A stretch of DNA of 64,000 bases from contig NZ_FNVV01000014.1 of the NCBI RefSeq assembly GCF_900108345.1, positions 1,597,664-1,661,663 of the forward strand. Direction: 5' to 3'. Position 1 is the stretch's first letter; the number at the start of each line of letters is the position of its first letter. The notes beneath the pieces are model-generated. The model was not told the DNA's origin, made no database searches, and worked only from the letters and a program-made list of their open reading frames with translations. Positions 32,497-41,805 of the stretch are shown piece after piece. Position numbers and translations under genes: made by a program. The stretch comes from Bacteroides ndongoniae (GTDB lineage Bacteria; Bacteroidota; Bacteroidia; Bacteroidales; Bacteroidaceae).

Positions 32497-34143
32497 TCAG
32501 ATGGAGTCAATGAACTTCACGATCGCGTCGCGATCCTCCTTCGAGAGCTCGCGGAATTTCTTTACGCTATAGTAGGCATCACTCTGCTCGCTCGTACCGT
32601 GCCACATGATGGCCTCCAGCGTCGTACGTGCCCGGCAGTCGTGCAGGCGGTCGGCATACTCGGCACCGGTGCAACGCTGGTGCAGGCCACGTCCCCACAA
32701 CGGTGTAGTACGGCACCATCCCGTACGGATGTCGTTCACCATGTGCAGCTTGTGTTGTACCATGTCCGTATAAGGCCATATCTTCTGATTGGGATAGCGT
32801 GGCAACAGGTTGGCCCGTTCGCCCGTAAAGAAACGTGCCGGGTCGCGTATCTCGTCCTCTCCTGTCGTCCAGCTGGGCTTGTGGCAGTAGGCACAGCCTA
32901 TTTCCGAAAAGAGTTCCTTGCCGCGCACCACAGCTTCGTCGTCTACATTGCGTGCGGCAGGCACGGCCAGACCACGGTGCCACACCATCAGGTCAATGTA
33001 GTCCTGATCGCTGATTTCTACTGGCAGGTTCTTCGATGTCAGATAATTATAGATGTTATCGGCTACGTTGTCCGTAAACCATTCGGGATGCTCCTCGGCA
33101 GTAGATACCTTGGCAATGTATGCCGGAAATCCGGCCTGAATATCCGGATCCTGCGAAGCATACGTGGCATACGTACCTGCCGCATCCAGGTAATGGAAAC
33201 GCCGGTCACTGCGGGTCACGTTCGTAATGTTCCAGAAGGCATTGGCTCCGGCAGCATCCTGCAGGGGCCCGCGGCTCAAGGCATACGTATAGCGGTAAGG
33301 GTACTTCGTACCGTCACCTCCCTGAGCCGTGTTGGCATACTGTCCCGTCCACTCACCGTTGGCAAAAATGTTCGGGTTCAGACCGTTGGGCAAAAAGCCG
33401 TCCTGTTCTTGCCTGGCATACTCGGCTTTCAGGTCAGCATCGCTGATGGCATCCAGCAGACCGGTTCCGTATATACCGATGGTCGATTCCAGACGCACTT
33501 CGTACTCACCCACGTCATATCCCCGGTTGGCCACATAGATCGCACTTTTCGGAATCGTCACTTCCGGATAGCGTAAACGGTAAGTCTCCCCGTCGGGAAA
33601 CTGATTACCGAAAGCATCGGTATACTCGTGCCACGTGATGCGGATCTGCGACTCGTCAACCGGTGCCTTGAAGGGAGCTACTGCCTTCGTCTGCGGCATA
33701 CCGGCCAGCCAGGGCACATAGGCATTGGTCGCCGGATTGTAGACAACAAGCAGATAGCCGTTTCCTATCTCGCTGGTGTTGAACGTACCGTTATTCTGAC
33801 TCTTGCCATGACCGTAACCGGGATGGCAGTGCATGCAGGAAGTACGGATATAGAGCGGTCCCAAGCCGTGACGCACCCCTTCGTTGTTCGAGTTGAACGA
33901 CTTTTCAAACAGCTGTTCTCCCCGTTTGAATTCCTCAAAGAAGTTTTCTTCCACAACAGCCGTAGGCTGCTCAAATGCTGTTGTGGTCTGCAGGAACGAA
34001 GTTCCCAGTTCTCCCCCTGTATAATACCATTCGGGCAGTTCCGTGGCTCCTCCGTCCGTCGACGGGACAGCCGGTCCGTCGTCCTGGCAGGCGGTCAGGC
34101 ACAAGCCCAGCGCAGCCATCAGGTAAAAATAGTTACATTTCAT
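32497..34143 (-). CDS. di-heme oxidoreductase-like c-type cytochrome lipoprotein
   Basis: The start at 34143 (MKCNYFYLMAALGLCLTACQDD) gives a clear lipobox ending at Cys19; the in-frame ATG seven codons upstream is less likely. The 548-residue product has two CxxCH haem sites: SCMHCHPGYGHG (N-terminal third) and GCAYCHKPSW (C-terminal third). The sequence matches the DUF1111/di-heme oxidoreductase family, which is commonly encoded beside imelysin, as here. Electron acceptor or substrate is not evident. Export is indicated by the lipoprotein signal, and maturation probably needs the downstream CcsBA. Confidence 0.88.
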   Translation of the reverse strand: MKCNYFYLMAALGLCLTACQDDGPAVPSTDGGATELPEWYYTGGELGTSFLQTTTAFEQPTAVVEENFFEEFKRGEQLFEKSFNSNNEGVRHGLGPLYIRTSCMHCHPGYGHGKSQNNGTFNTSEIGNGYLLVVYNPATNAYVPWLAGMPQTKAVAPFKAPVDESQIRITWHEYTDAFGNQFPDGETYRLRYPEVTIPKSAIYVANRGYDVGEYEVRLESTIGIYGTGLLDAISDADLKAEYARQEQDGFLPNGLNPNIFANGEWTGQYANTAQGGDGTKYPYRYTYALSRGPLQDAAGANAFWNITNVTRSDRRFHYLDAAGTYATYASQDPDIQAGFPAYIAKVSTAEEHPEWFTDNVADNIYNYLTSKNLPVEISDQDYIDLMVWHRGLAVPAARNVDDEAVVRGKELFSEIGCAYCHKPSWTTGEDEIRDPARFFTGERANLLPRYPNQKIWPYTDMVQHKLHMVNDIRTGWCRTTPLWGRGLHQRCTGAEYADRLHDCRARTTLEAIMWHGTSEQSDAYYSVKKFRELSKEDRDAIVKFIDSI

Positions 34144-34195
34144 TTTTTCCTCAGATATTGACATTTAACTCCGTTGTTACGATTCTCCTGCCTGC

Positions 34196-35440
34196 TCAAT
34201 TCTGTGCCACTGCGTTCATCACCGCGCTCAATGCGTCCGACACCTCATTGCAGGCAGCAATGGCGGCCTGGTTAATGGCATCGTACTGCGGGTCGCGTGC
34301 CGTCTTGGCAAAAGGTTCCTGCATCTTTCCGATGGCATCGATGGCAGCCTGGATGGCGTTCTTCAGGCGGGTATCCGCCTCCGGACTGATAGTAGCTACG
34401 TAAGCGCTCAGCGAATGGTCCACCGGCTGAATGTAACCGTCGGTCACATTTCCGTTCTTGCCTACCTGATAACCTTCGTACGCATTCTGTATGCTCTTGA
34501 TGTTGTCGGTAAAGTCTTCAATCGAATTCAGGCTGTAAGGCGATTCTATGTAGTCGGGATCATCCTCCTCGCCGTGTCCGGTCGGATTGCCTATCTTCAG
34601 ACCACCCACTTCGTCGGCAATGTCCTGTGCTCCCACCAGCAGTTCCTGAATGGCGTTGGCATAGCTCACCCACGTCGACCCCAGCTGTCCCGAGTTGATC
34701 ATCTCATATCCGTACTTACGGGTAGGCTCCAGTTCGAGTTCGGCCAGCAGGTCGCGCTTCTCCTGATCAATGTCGGCCACTCCGTCTGCCCACGATACTT
34801 CCAGACGGATGCACTGGTTGCGCAGGTCGGCAGCCACGGCAGTCAGGTAAATCAGTTCCTGTTTGGTATACAGGCTCACGTCACGTGGTTCTCCCGTACC
34901 GATACCGTCGGTACCTACCCCGTACAGCATGTATTCCACGGCATGAAATCCCAGCAGACTCTCGCCCAGCGTCGAGATAAACACACCGTCCTCGTCCATG
35001 TTTGCCATCTGCTGCTCGTTACTCAGCATGTTCTCCATGGCGGTACGGTCCAATGGCCAGGTATCAATATGCGGGTCGATGTTGTAGTCGGCAGCAGGCC
35101 CATAAAGCCATGCCTCGCTCAACTCCCAGTAGCGGCGTGCTTTCTCCCACGAGTCACAGGCTTCCTGCACCATGGCTCTGGTCAGATTGCCTGCACCGGC
35201 ATTGCGCAGTGCCAGGCATTTTTCATACAGTTCCATCGTAGCATCGGCCATGCCACGATACGTCGGCACTACCGTCTTCTCAATGTAGTCCTTGGCTACC
35301 AGCTGCAAGGCTTGTTCCTGGCCAGTCAGTTCTCCCGGATCGCCCGTGTTGTCGTCGTCGCTGCAGGCAGCGTTACTCAGTCCCAATGCTGCCGCCATCA
35401 TCAGGCAGGCAGTTCCTTTCCAAAATTTCTTCAATTCCAT
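34196..35440 (-). CDS. imelysin family lipoprotein
   Basis: The 414-residue product is a lipoprotein (MAAALGLSNAACSDDD lipobox) with the imelysin/ICMP family GxHxxE motif in LLGFHAVEYMLYG. The family is a duplicated helical-bundle fold found in iron-regulated outer-membrane systems, often beside di-heme oxidoreductases, and is thought to bind rather than cleave. Here it lies between a porin-like gene and the di-heme gene, which supports a role in iron or haem acquisition. No Fur box is evident. Confidence 0.9.
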   Translation of the reverse strand: MELKKFWKGTACLMMAAALGLSNAACSDDDNTGDPGELTGQEQALQLVAKDYIEKTVVPTYRGMADATMELYEKCLALRNAGAGNLTRAMVQEACDSWEKARRYWELSEAWLYGPAADYNIDPHIDTWPLDRTAMENMLSNEQQMANMDEDGVFISTLGESLLGFHAVEYMLYGVGTDGIGTGEPRDVSLYTKQELIYLTAVAADLRNQCIRLEVSWADGVADIDQEKRDLLAELELEPTRKYGYEMINSGQLGSTWVSYANAIQELLVGAQDIADEVGGLKIGNPTGHGEEDDPDYIESPYSLNSIEDFTDNIKSIQNAYEGYQVGKNGNVTDGYIQPVDHSLSAYVATISPEADTRLKNAIQAAIDAIGKMQEPFAKTARDPQYDAINQAAIAACNEVSDALSAVMNAVAQN

Positions 35441-35542
35441 ATCAGTTTATTTATTATTGGTTATTCATTCTATTTTCGTGTATAAATGGAGGTATTCTCT
35501 TTCAAGGAGTCAGAGCAGTTAAAGATACCCTCTTCCCTCCTC

Positions 35543-36904
35543 TTATCTGCCAAACAACCCCGCATACGCCACTCCCAGCGAAATGGAAGGCTCGTTGTTG
35601 TACTTGCTTTTCAGCAAGCCGATGGAATATTCTCCTTTGACCACAATGTCCTTGATGGGATAATAGTTGACACCCGCCGCCAGGCGCGTACGTCCGCACC
35701 AGTCGTACTGATACACACCGGTTTCCACCTTATACATGGAGTCGTAATAGTCATATCGGGCAAACACGTAGAGTTTCTGTTCCTTTTCCCGCAGTTTGGC
35801 GATTTGCGAAAACAGGTCATACCCCGCTTCTATGCCAACGGCAATGGCATCCGATGCCACGTCCTGCGCCTTCGACGGAGAACTTTTCTGCTGATTCTTG
35901 TTCCAAGTAGTAATGATATCCGAGTCCGACAGATGACCGTAGTCCGCATAGCCGCGCACAATCCAGTTATGTCCGTGGTAGTCGAAGTCGAAGGCACCGA
36001 TCGTCACCGTTCCCTTCACGCCCTCATACTTGGCCGACGTGCTTCGCATCAGGCTGTTACTGAACGAATTGCCCACGTATCCGCTGACCGACAGGCGCAG
36101 TCCCTTCACCGAATAGTTATCCACCCGGAAAGCTCCCGCCATCGCATTGGCTATCTTGAATTCGTACGGACTTCCGGCAGCGTCGTGTATCCATCCCTGA
36201 CGTCCGAAACGGTCCGAGTCCAATCCCGGCAACAGCATGGCTTCGTAACGCCAGTCACCGGCCTTTCCCCACAGGCTGATACCCGTCTCGTGCCACGTAC
36301 AGGGCAGGATGGTATTCTCTCCTTCGGGACGGTACACCCCGAAAAACTCCGTGGGGAGGTGATGGGCATTGGTTGCGCCCACCGGCACAATGATGTGTCC
36401 CAGCTTGATGTTGAATGCCGGACAGAACGACTTCTGAATCCAGAACTGTTCCAGCGCCACTTCGCCGCCGCGCTCTATCTCGCTTTCGTATTCGCCTCCT
36501 TCGCTTTCCTCTATCTCGATGGCACTTTCCGTACCGCCGTGCTCAAACTCAATCTCGCTGCCCATCGTCCAGCCCTTGCCGAAGTCGTACCCCAGCATGA
36601 TGACGACGTGCGGCAAGTCAAAACGTCCGTGACTCTTCGCGTCTTTATACGCTTCCGGACTCTTATACCTCAAATAATGGTCACTGTAGAAGTTGCGCGA
36701 GTAGACCGCCTCTCCGTATCCACCCAGTGTTAAACGGCTTTTCTTCGGCTCATTCTCCACTGTGCGGTTGTTCTCCACCGCTTCTATGCTTTTCAATTTG
36801 GCCTCTTCTCCGGCCTTCTGTGCAGGCTTTGTCTCATTCCCGGCATAAAGTGCTCCCGCACAGAGCATCAGGCCGAGCGACACGCCCCATACCTTTTGTT
36901 TCAT
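35543..36904 (-). CDS. porin-like outer-membrane beta-barrel protein
   Basis: The 453-residue protein has a signal peptide (MKQKVWGVSLGLMLCAGALYA), a short charged linker (about 25-55) and a barrel with alternating aromatic residues (LTLGGYGEAVYSRNFYSD onward). It contains GHIIVPVGATNAHHLPTEFFGVYRPEGE and ends in the strand YAGLFGR. The general shape is that of OprP/OprO-like porins. The substrate is unknown. It is the first gene of the operon with imelysin, di-heme oxidoreductase and CcsBA, so an iron, haem or redox substrate is plausible. Confidence 0.78.
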   Translation of the reverse strand: MKQKVWGVSLGLMLCAGALYAGNETKPAQKAGEEAKLKSIEAVENNRTVENEPKKSRLTLGGYGEAVYSRNFYSDHYLRYKSPEAYKDAKSHGRFDLPHVVIMLGYDFGKGWTMGSEIEFEHGGTESAIEIEESEGGEYESEIERGGEVALEQFWIQKSFCPAFNIKLGHIIVPVGATNAHHLPTEFFGVYRPEGENTILPCTWHETGISLWGKAGDWRYEAMLLPGLDSDRFGRQGWIHDAAGSPYEFKIANAMAGAFRVDNYSVKGLRLSVSGYVGNSFSNSLMRSTSAKYEGVKGTVTIGAFDFDYHGHNWIVRGYADYGHLSDSDIITTWNKNQQKSSPSKAQDVASDAIAVGIEAGYDLFSQIAKLREKEQKLYVFARYDYYDSMYKVETGVYQYDWCGRTRLAAGVNYYPIKDIVVKGEYSIGLLKSKYNNEPSISLGVAYAGLFGR

Positions 36905-36937
36905 TTTTCTTATTTTTTATAATTTTTTGTTGACGCA

Positions 36938-36986
36938 AAGATACGGGGAGCCCCAGAGGAGGACAATACCCAGAAACGGGTATTGT
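36938..36986 (-). promoter_or_regulatory. promoter and dyad operator of the porin-imelysin operon
   Basis: TATCTTTG (complement of 36938-36945) is a -7 box 33 nt before the porin ATG. Upstream, ACAATACCC-N6-GGGTATTGT (36963-36986) is a perfect 9-bp dyad spanning the expected -33 position. A regulator bound there would contact or block RNA polymerase. The dyad is not a Fur box. Confidence 0.65.
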
Positions 36987-37015
36987 ACGAAGAGAAATAA
37001 GTAGAAGTAGGTAAT

Positions 37016-37150
37016 AAAATTCCCGCCCTGCGATGTCACATCGGAAGGCGGGAATCCTTTTATCTTCATAAAAGTGGTTACGTAATTATGACTAACTAAT
37101 TCATTCAAATCTGATACTGCAAAAATAGCGCATCGGCACAGATGGTGCAA
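37016..37150 (-). ncRNA. candidate small RNA, copy 2
   Basis: This is the second copy of the unit at 30026. TTG (complement of 37148-37150), 20 nt and TATTTTTG (complement of 37120-37127) form the promoter. The hairpin ATTCCCGCC/GGCGGGAAT (complement of 37047-37055 and 37019-37027) is followed by TTTTATT and terminates it. The transcript of about 100 nt has few differences from copy 1, including compensatory-neutral changes in the hairpin loop. The 182-bp repeats lie in the same orientation 6,990 bp apart. Confidence 0.65.
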
Positions 37151-37213
37151 TCGCATGAATTAAGTATAATTACGTCCTTCTTTCACTAAATATAGGTATA
37201 TACACAAACAGCT

Positions 37214-37984
37214 TCAACGTTTTTCATAATACTTCACCCAATCTACTTCCATATAGACAGGCAATTGCAACGAGTCAACCGGTCCTACCCAGTTTCCACC
37301 CAACTGCGAATCCAATCGCAGATGAAACGGGTCGTATGCAAAAGGAAATTGTCCGTGCTTTCCTCCGTTCACCTTCGGATAACAGATGGAACGTTTCCCG
37401 TTAGTAAAATAAACCAGACTGTCGGGATACATCTCTACCGCAAATACATTAAAGCCGTCTTTATCAATAGGTGCCGTAGCATATTTGGGAGGATCATTCC
37501 GCTTCAGATTAATGGTATAATGTGAATGCGAGGTCTGATAGACAAAATCATCAAAATTCAAATGTTCCATAATGTCTATTTCGCCTCCGTACGGATAAGG
37601 AATCGGATCCGGACACATCCATATAGCCGGCCAGAATCCCTGCGCACATTTTACCTTCGCCCTCACCTCAATACGGCCGAACTTGAACTCTTTCTTATAA
37701 CGGCTCCATATTCCTCCCGTCAGATATGTAGCGGTATCAGACGGATGAAGCGTATTCCGGACAGCCATCAGCTGAATGGTACTGTCTGTCCACTGATACA
37801 GTTCCTCATACGGAGCCATATACGACGACCACGCTCCTCCACGGGGAATTACAGACCAGACCGCCGTATCCAGTTTCCAGTCATTGAAATTCTCTTCCCA
37901 GGTCAAAACCCACTGTTCCTTCACCCGACAACTGCTGCAAACCAACAGCAACAAGGCACAGAATCCATAAAGTAATTTTTTCAT
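37214..37984 (-). CDS. GH16 family endo-glycanase lipoprotein
   Basis: The ATG at 37984 gives MKKLLYGFCALLLLVCSSC with a lipobox ending at Cys19. The 256-residue product has the GH16 catalytic signature E135-I-D137-I-M-E140 (GGEIDIMEHLNFDD), with E135 as nucleophile and E140 as acid/base. The fold is a concanavalin-like jelly roll (ARTF-type strands, GIWSRYKKEFKFGRIEVRAKV). GH16 enzymes cut beta-1,3/1,4-glucans or marine galactans. No SusCD pair adjoins this gene. The small-RNA repeat lies immediately downstream. Confidence 0.9.
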   Translation of the reverse strand: MKKLLYGFCALLLLVCSSCRVKEQWVLTWEENFNDWKLDTAVWSVIPRGGAWSSYMAPYEELYQWTDSTIQLMAVRNTLHPSDTATYLTGGIWSRYKKEFKFGRIEVRAKVKCAQGFWPAIWMCPDPIPYPYGGEIDIMEHLNFDDFVYQTSHSHYTINLKRNDPPKYATAPIDKDGFNVFAVEMYPDSLVYFTNGKRSICYPKVNGGKHGQFPFAYDPFHLRLDSQLGGNWVGPVDSLQLPVYMEVDWVKYYEKR

Positions 37985-38030
37985 GCTATTCTTCTTTAGT
38001 TCCTGCAAAGTATTCTTAAAACAGATTTCT

Positions 38031-38486
38031 TCATCGCATCCTGAAAGCCAGTAACATATAGCAGACTACCGCCACCACCATCAGTGCAAAACCGCCGGCA
38101 TACAGATACGCAGCCCACGGAACCGTTTTCCCAAGCACTCCGCCCAGATTCATGCAGCCCGCCACAATGTTCAGCACCTGACACAACCGGATGGCCAGCA
38201 CATACTGTCGGGCAAGGTTCGCCTCTGTGATGCGGAAAGGAAAGTTGAACACCCGGACCGGCAGAAACATACTGCTCCCCAGTACCAGAAATACCAGCAG
38301 TGCCACAATACCTTCAACGGCTCCCGCCGCACCGAAGCTCATGCCTGCCGCACCGGCCCGATACGCAATGATGCCCCACTCCACCAGCACTGGAATCAGC
38401 GCAATACCCGTCAGGATATAGTCTACTTTCGCCCGCCTGTAACGCAGGTCGTGCCCGTTTCCCGAATAATGTCCCAAGTTAATCAT
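38031..38486 (-). CDS. four-helix membrane protein, unknown function
   Basis: The ATG at 38486 (MINLGHYSGNGHDLRYRRAKVDY) is preferred; the long in-frame extension upstream overlaps the S41 peptidase 3' end. The 151-residue product has four hydrophobic segments (about 24-45, 52-77, 101-118 and 125-148). No family is recognised. It lies between S41 peptidase and GH16 genes. Confidence 0.7.
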   Translation of the reverse strand: MINLGHYSGNGHDLRYRRAKVDYILTGIALIPVLVEWGIIAYRAGAAGMSFGAAGAVEGIVALLVFLVLGSSMFLPVRVFNFPFRITEANLARQYVLAIRLCQVLNIVAGCMNLGGVLGKTVPWAAYLYAGGFALMVVAVVCYMLLAFRMR

Positions 38487-38580
38487 CGTTTGTTTCCTCC
38501 TTTTCTTCTTTGCTAAACCCGTCCTTCCAGAAGCGGATTCACAGTAAACTGATTGAAATTTGTCATTCTTACTATAATCG

Positions 38581-39846
38581 TTATTGCTTTTTAATCCATT
38601 CATAAACAGGATCTATTCCCTGTCTGAAATCATCAAAAGTCATCGGAATTTTTACATCGGGCACCAACGTGTTCATCTCTTCATCCACATTCTTAAAATA
38701 TTTCGTAGAGTATTGCACCTGTAAGCCCGAAGTAGGCAGGGTAAAGCTACGCACTTCGCCCAAATGATTAGGCTTTCCTGAAGTTTCCTCCCCTACCCAG
38801 CAAGCCCCCAGCAGTCGCTTGAAATCCAGCGCGTTCAAAATGGCAGACGAAAAAGTAGCAGCTCCCAATACTACATAAACACGGGGTGGAACGTCTTGTT
38901 GGTGCATGAAGCCAGCCAGTTTCTCAGCCAGACGTGTACCCGGTATCGAATTTCCACCTCCATTGAAACGGACATCCCACACCAGTCTACTGACCGGCCG
39001 ATGACGGAGTGTAGCGAACACACTGTCTTCCAGTGCGGCAAACGAAGGCAGTCGGGAAGCCTGTTCCCTATTACCATATTCTTCTTCCAACTCCCTGCTC
39101 CAGCACTTGTTATATTGAACATAAAGCAGACTATCTGCTGCTTCATAATGTACAGAAAAAAGAGTGCGGGCATTCCGATAACAAAGAGCCACTCCTTCAG
39201 GACGGAAAGAAACCAGATTTTGAGGATTTACACTGCCAGGAGTCAGCTCATGCAGTTGCATATTACCGTCTGCCGATGCCAGTTTGAACATGACTTTACC
39301 GTCCGGCACGAATCCAAAATGCTCCAGCAGTTGGACGAAACACAAGTAGTTAGGAACCATCGACTTGCGTACAGCCTCATTATCAGCTGAAAAAAGCGTA
39401 CCTAGGCTGTCAGCCACTACTTCTATAGGTGTACCGTTCAGTTCCATCAGCCTGCAGTCTAACATGCCTTCCTTCCCCACAGGAGCCGTGACGATATACA
39501 AACCATCATCCATCCACTTCAGTCCCAAAGGCAATAAGCGATTACGGTCAAGCAACGGTACAAAATTCAGATTAGTATGCAGGTCGCCGAATGTAGCTAT
39601 CCACTGCTGCAGCTTCAAAGCCATCTGCAGGTCAGACAAGCCATTGTTTCCTTGATGTTTCCAGTTCTCTATGCCTTTCTCAAAATCTTCCCTGCTACGA
39701 ACAGTAAAAAAGTTGTAATGCAATCGGGGTAGCCAACAGGCCAGCGAATCCAGATCGCGCTGCCAGTCTACATGTGTCGCCGGCTGTGCTTTCACTCCTA
39801 ACATCAGCCAGAACATTCCTATACATAGTAATATCAGTCTTTTCAT
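38581..39846 (-). CDS. S41 family (C-terminal-processing-like) serine peptidase
   Basis: The 421-residue protein has a signal peptide (MKRLILLCIGMFWLMLGVKAQ), a helical N-terminal region and an S41 peptidase core. The catalytic serine lies in YVVLGAATFSSAILNALDFKR, and the lysine region in VGEETSGKPNHLGEV. A clear PDZ domain is hard to see; a divergent one may cover about 95-150. It is probably periplasmic. The upstream RHH, alpha/beta hydrolase and SPFH genes run in the same direction. Confidence 0.85.
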   Translation of the reverse strand: MKRLILLCIGMFWLMLGVKAQPATHVDWQRDLDSLACWLPRLHYNFFTVRSREDFEKGIENWKHQGNNGLSDLQMALKLQQWIATFGDLHTNLNFVPLLDRNRLLPLGLKWMDDGLYIVTAPVGKEGMLDCRLMELNGTPIEVVADSLGTLFSADNEAVRKSMVPNYLCFVQLLEHFGFVPDGKVMFKLASADGNMQLHELTPGSVNPQNLVSFRPEGVALCYRNARTLFSVHYEAADSLLYVQYNKCWSRELEEEYGNREQASRLPSFAALEDSVFATLRHRPVSRLVWDVRFNGGGNSIPGTRLAEKLAGFMHQQDVPPRVYVVLGAATFSSAILNALDFKRLLGACWVGEETSGKPNHLGEVRSFTLPTSGLQVQYSTKYFKNVDEEMNTLVPDVKIPMTFDDFRQGIDPVYEWIKKQ

Positions 39847-39862
39847 TTCTCTTCCCTCTCAT

Positions 39863-40093
39863 TTATTCTTCTTTCGATACTTTATCATCCACTTTATCCG
39901 AGCTTTCTCCAGCCGTTCCCTTTTTCGGCTTCTTCAGCCGCCCGCTCTTCCGCAGCGCCTCGTTGATAATCCACTGCAGCTGGCCGTTGGTACTGCGAAA
40001 TTCGTCTGCCGCCCACTTCTCGATGGCATCCATCGTAGCAGCGTCCACACGCAGCACAAAGCTCTTGGTTGTATTTTCTTTCTTGCTTGCCAT
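39863..40093 (-). CDS. ribbon-helix-helix (Arc-like) DNA-binding protein
   Basis: The ATG at 40093 (MASKKENTTKSFVLRVDAAT) is preferred to one five codons upstream. The 76-residue product has the short beta-strand and two helices of an RHH protein (KSFVLRVDAATMDAIEKWAA, then NGQLQWIINEALRKSG) and a lysine-rich, acidic C-terminal tail. Arc-type RHH proteins of this kind often neighbour SPFH genes in Bacteroides. It may regulate the SPFH/hydrolase cluster. No toxin gene is adjacent. Confidence 0.8.
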   Translation of the reverse strand: MASKKENTTKSFVLRVDAATMDAIEKWAADEFRSTNGQLQWIINEALRKSGRLKKPKKGTAGESSDKVDDKVSKEE

Positions 40094-40117
40094 TTCTATT
40101 TCATCCAACCGTTCATT

Positions 40118-41452
40118 CTATCTTACATCCTTTCTCCGGATAAATCCGGCAATGTCATCTGCCACGTAAGCTGGTACCGGACGTGCCTCGTTATACTCAA
40201 ACGGGGTCGACTTTCCTTTCCCTTCCTGCAGCACATGGTTCAGTTCGGGATACGACTTCAGCTGGGCCTGCCGGTTCGATATCAGCCCCATCAGCCACAG
40301 GCCGTAGTCCTGCATCGTCACCTGATAGTCACGCTCGCCCTGAAGCACCAGTACGGGACAGGTCAGGGCCGATACTTCCTTCACAGCGTCGTACGTCCGT
40401 AAGAATTCCCAGTACTCTTTCGGAAGCCCCAACGGCAATGGAATACTGTCACTGAAGGCATCCGTCCCCAGTCGCTTTACGTTCTCCACCTGCCGCTTCA
40501 GCTCGTCCAGCTGCGCACGCGTCGCTTCGTTCACCGTCCCCGACAGGGTAGCAATATACTCCGACTGCTCCAACAACGCATCCTCGAAGCGTCGTGCCAG
40601 TCCGGCCACAATGACGATACCCGCCACCGGCTCTGCCCGCCGGGCTATGCGCGGCGCCATCATGCCTCCCTGGCTGTGCCCCAGCACAAAGATGCTGTCC
40701 GCTGCCACCTCGGGCAATGCCGCCGCCAGTTTCACTGCCGCCACCGCATCGTCACAGGTTTCCACGTCCATATCCAGTTTTTTCCCTTTCGGCACCACAT
40801 CGGCTCCATATACCTTCGTACGCTTGTCGTAACGGATCACGCCGATGCCCCGCCGTGCCAGCAGCCACGCCAGGTCGCGGAAAGGTTTGTTGGGTCCGAT
40901 GGTCTCGTCGCGGTCGTTCGGTCCCGACCCGTGCACCAGCACCACACAAGGCACCTTCCTGCCCGCTTCCACCCGTGGCAGGGTCAGCGTACCCGGCAGG
41001 CGATAACCGTCGGTCTCCACCACTATGTCCCGCTCTTCCATCACCGTCTGGTCGAATGCCACCGCCGGCGTACCTACCGGTACCGGAGCTGGTACCACCC
41101 GGATGGTGTTCATCCGTCCGTCGGCATCGAACGATAGCAACAGGCGCAGCGTATAGCGTTCAAACATCAGGTCGCGATGCCACAGCTTCACGCCCTGTGC
41201 TTCATCCTCGCCCCACGCCCCGGCCGACTTCAGCTTTCCAAACTGTGCCTCCAGCTGCTTCCAGGTGTCATTAAACAAGGCTGGCGACAGCTGACGTCGT
41301 CCTTCATCGTTCAGCACCGCATAAATGCTGTCACCTCGACCGGCCATCAGGTGTTCATAGATGCGCTCCGCACGGTTCCGTTCCCCGTCCTGCGCATATC
41401 CTGCCCATGCAGTGCAGACCATCAGCCATAACAAAAGTATTTTTTTCATCAT
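40118..41452 (-). CDS. secreted alpha/beta hydrolase with a DUF3887-like N-terminus
   Basis: The 444-residue protein has a signal peptide (MMKKILLLWLMVCTAWAGYAQ), an N-terminal DUF3887-like domain (about 25-120; YEHLMAGRGDSIYAVLNDEG) and an S33/dienelactone-type alpha/beta hydrolase. The nucleophile elbow is GHSQGG (FVLGHSQGGMMAPRIA), with an oxyanion segment VHGSGPNDRDE, acid in QGERDYQV and histidine in LNHVLQ. DUF3887-linked hydrolases are common in Bacteroidetes, and the substrate is unknown. Confidence 0.85.
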   Translation of the reverse strand: MMKKILLLWLMVCTAWAGYAQDGERNRAERIYEHLMAGRGDSIYAVLNDEGRRQLSPALFNDTWKQLEAQFGKLKSAGAWGEDEAQGVKLWHRDLMFERYTLRLLLSFDADGRMNTIRVVPAPVPVGTPAVAFDQTVMEERDIVVETDGYRLPGTLTLPRVEAGRKVPCVVLVHGSGPNDRDETIGPNKPFRDLAWLLARRGIGVIRYDKRTKVYGADVVPKGKKLDMDVETCDDAVAAVKLAAALPEVAADSIFVLGHSQGGMMAPRIARRAEPVAGIVIVAGLARRFEDALLEQSEYIATLSGTVNEATRAQLDELKRQVENVKRLGTDAFSDSIPLPLGLPKEYWEFLRTYDAVKEVSALTCPVLVLQGERDYQVTMQDYGLWLMGLISNRQAQLKSYPELNHVLQEGKGKSTPFEYNEARPVPAYVADDIAGFIRRKDVR

Positions 41453-41457
41453 ATTTT

Positions 41458-41790
41458 ATATATAAGGAGTTAAGAAGTTAAGAAGTTAAAGCCAATACAT
41501 AGAGTACGCTAAACACTAAACGCTAAACCCTGAATCCTAACCCCTAAACTTTTATTCACCACAGATTACGCAGATTTACACAGATTAAAAACACATATTT
41601 CGGTTTTATCTAAACTTGTAAGAATTAAAGGAGTTAAAAGAAGTATCGGCCACCGAAGCGGGTTAAGAAGTTAAAGCCGATAGTTCAAGTATATAGTCGT
41701 TATAAAAAGTATTGGCTTAACTTCTTAACTCCTTAAATTCTTAACTACAATCCGTCAATAAACTCCCCCTCTCCTTGGGAGAGGGGCCGG
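41458..41790. repeat. GGAGTTAAGAAGTTAA octad repeats and other intergenic words
   Basis: The 353-nt gap contains GGAGTTAAGAAGTTAAGAAGTTAAAGCC (41466-41493), an AACGCTAAACCCTGAATCCTAACCC stretch (41520-41545), CACAGATTACGCAGATTTACACAGATT (41561-41587), GGAGTTAAAAGAAG and GTTAAGAAGTTAAAGCC words, then their complement, GGCTTAACTTCTTAACTCCTTAAATTCTTAAC (41714-41746). Three word families therefore meet in one gap. No gene is seen. Confidence 0.85.
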
Positions 41791-41805
41791 GGGTGAGGCC
41801 AGTCT

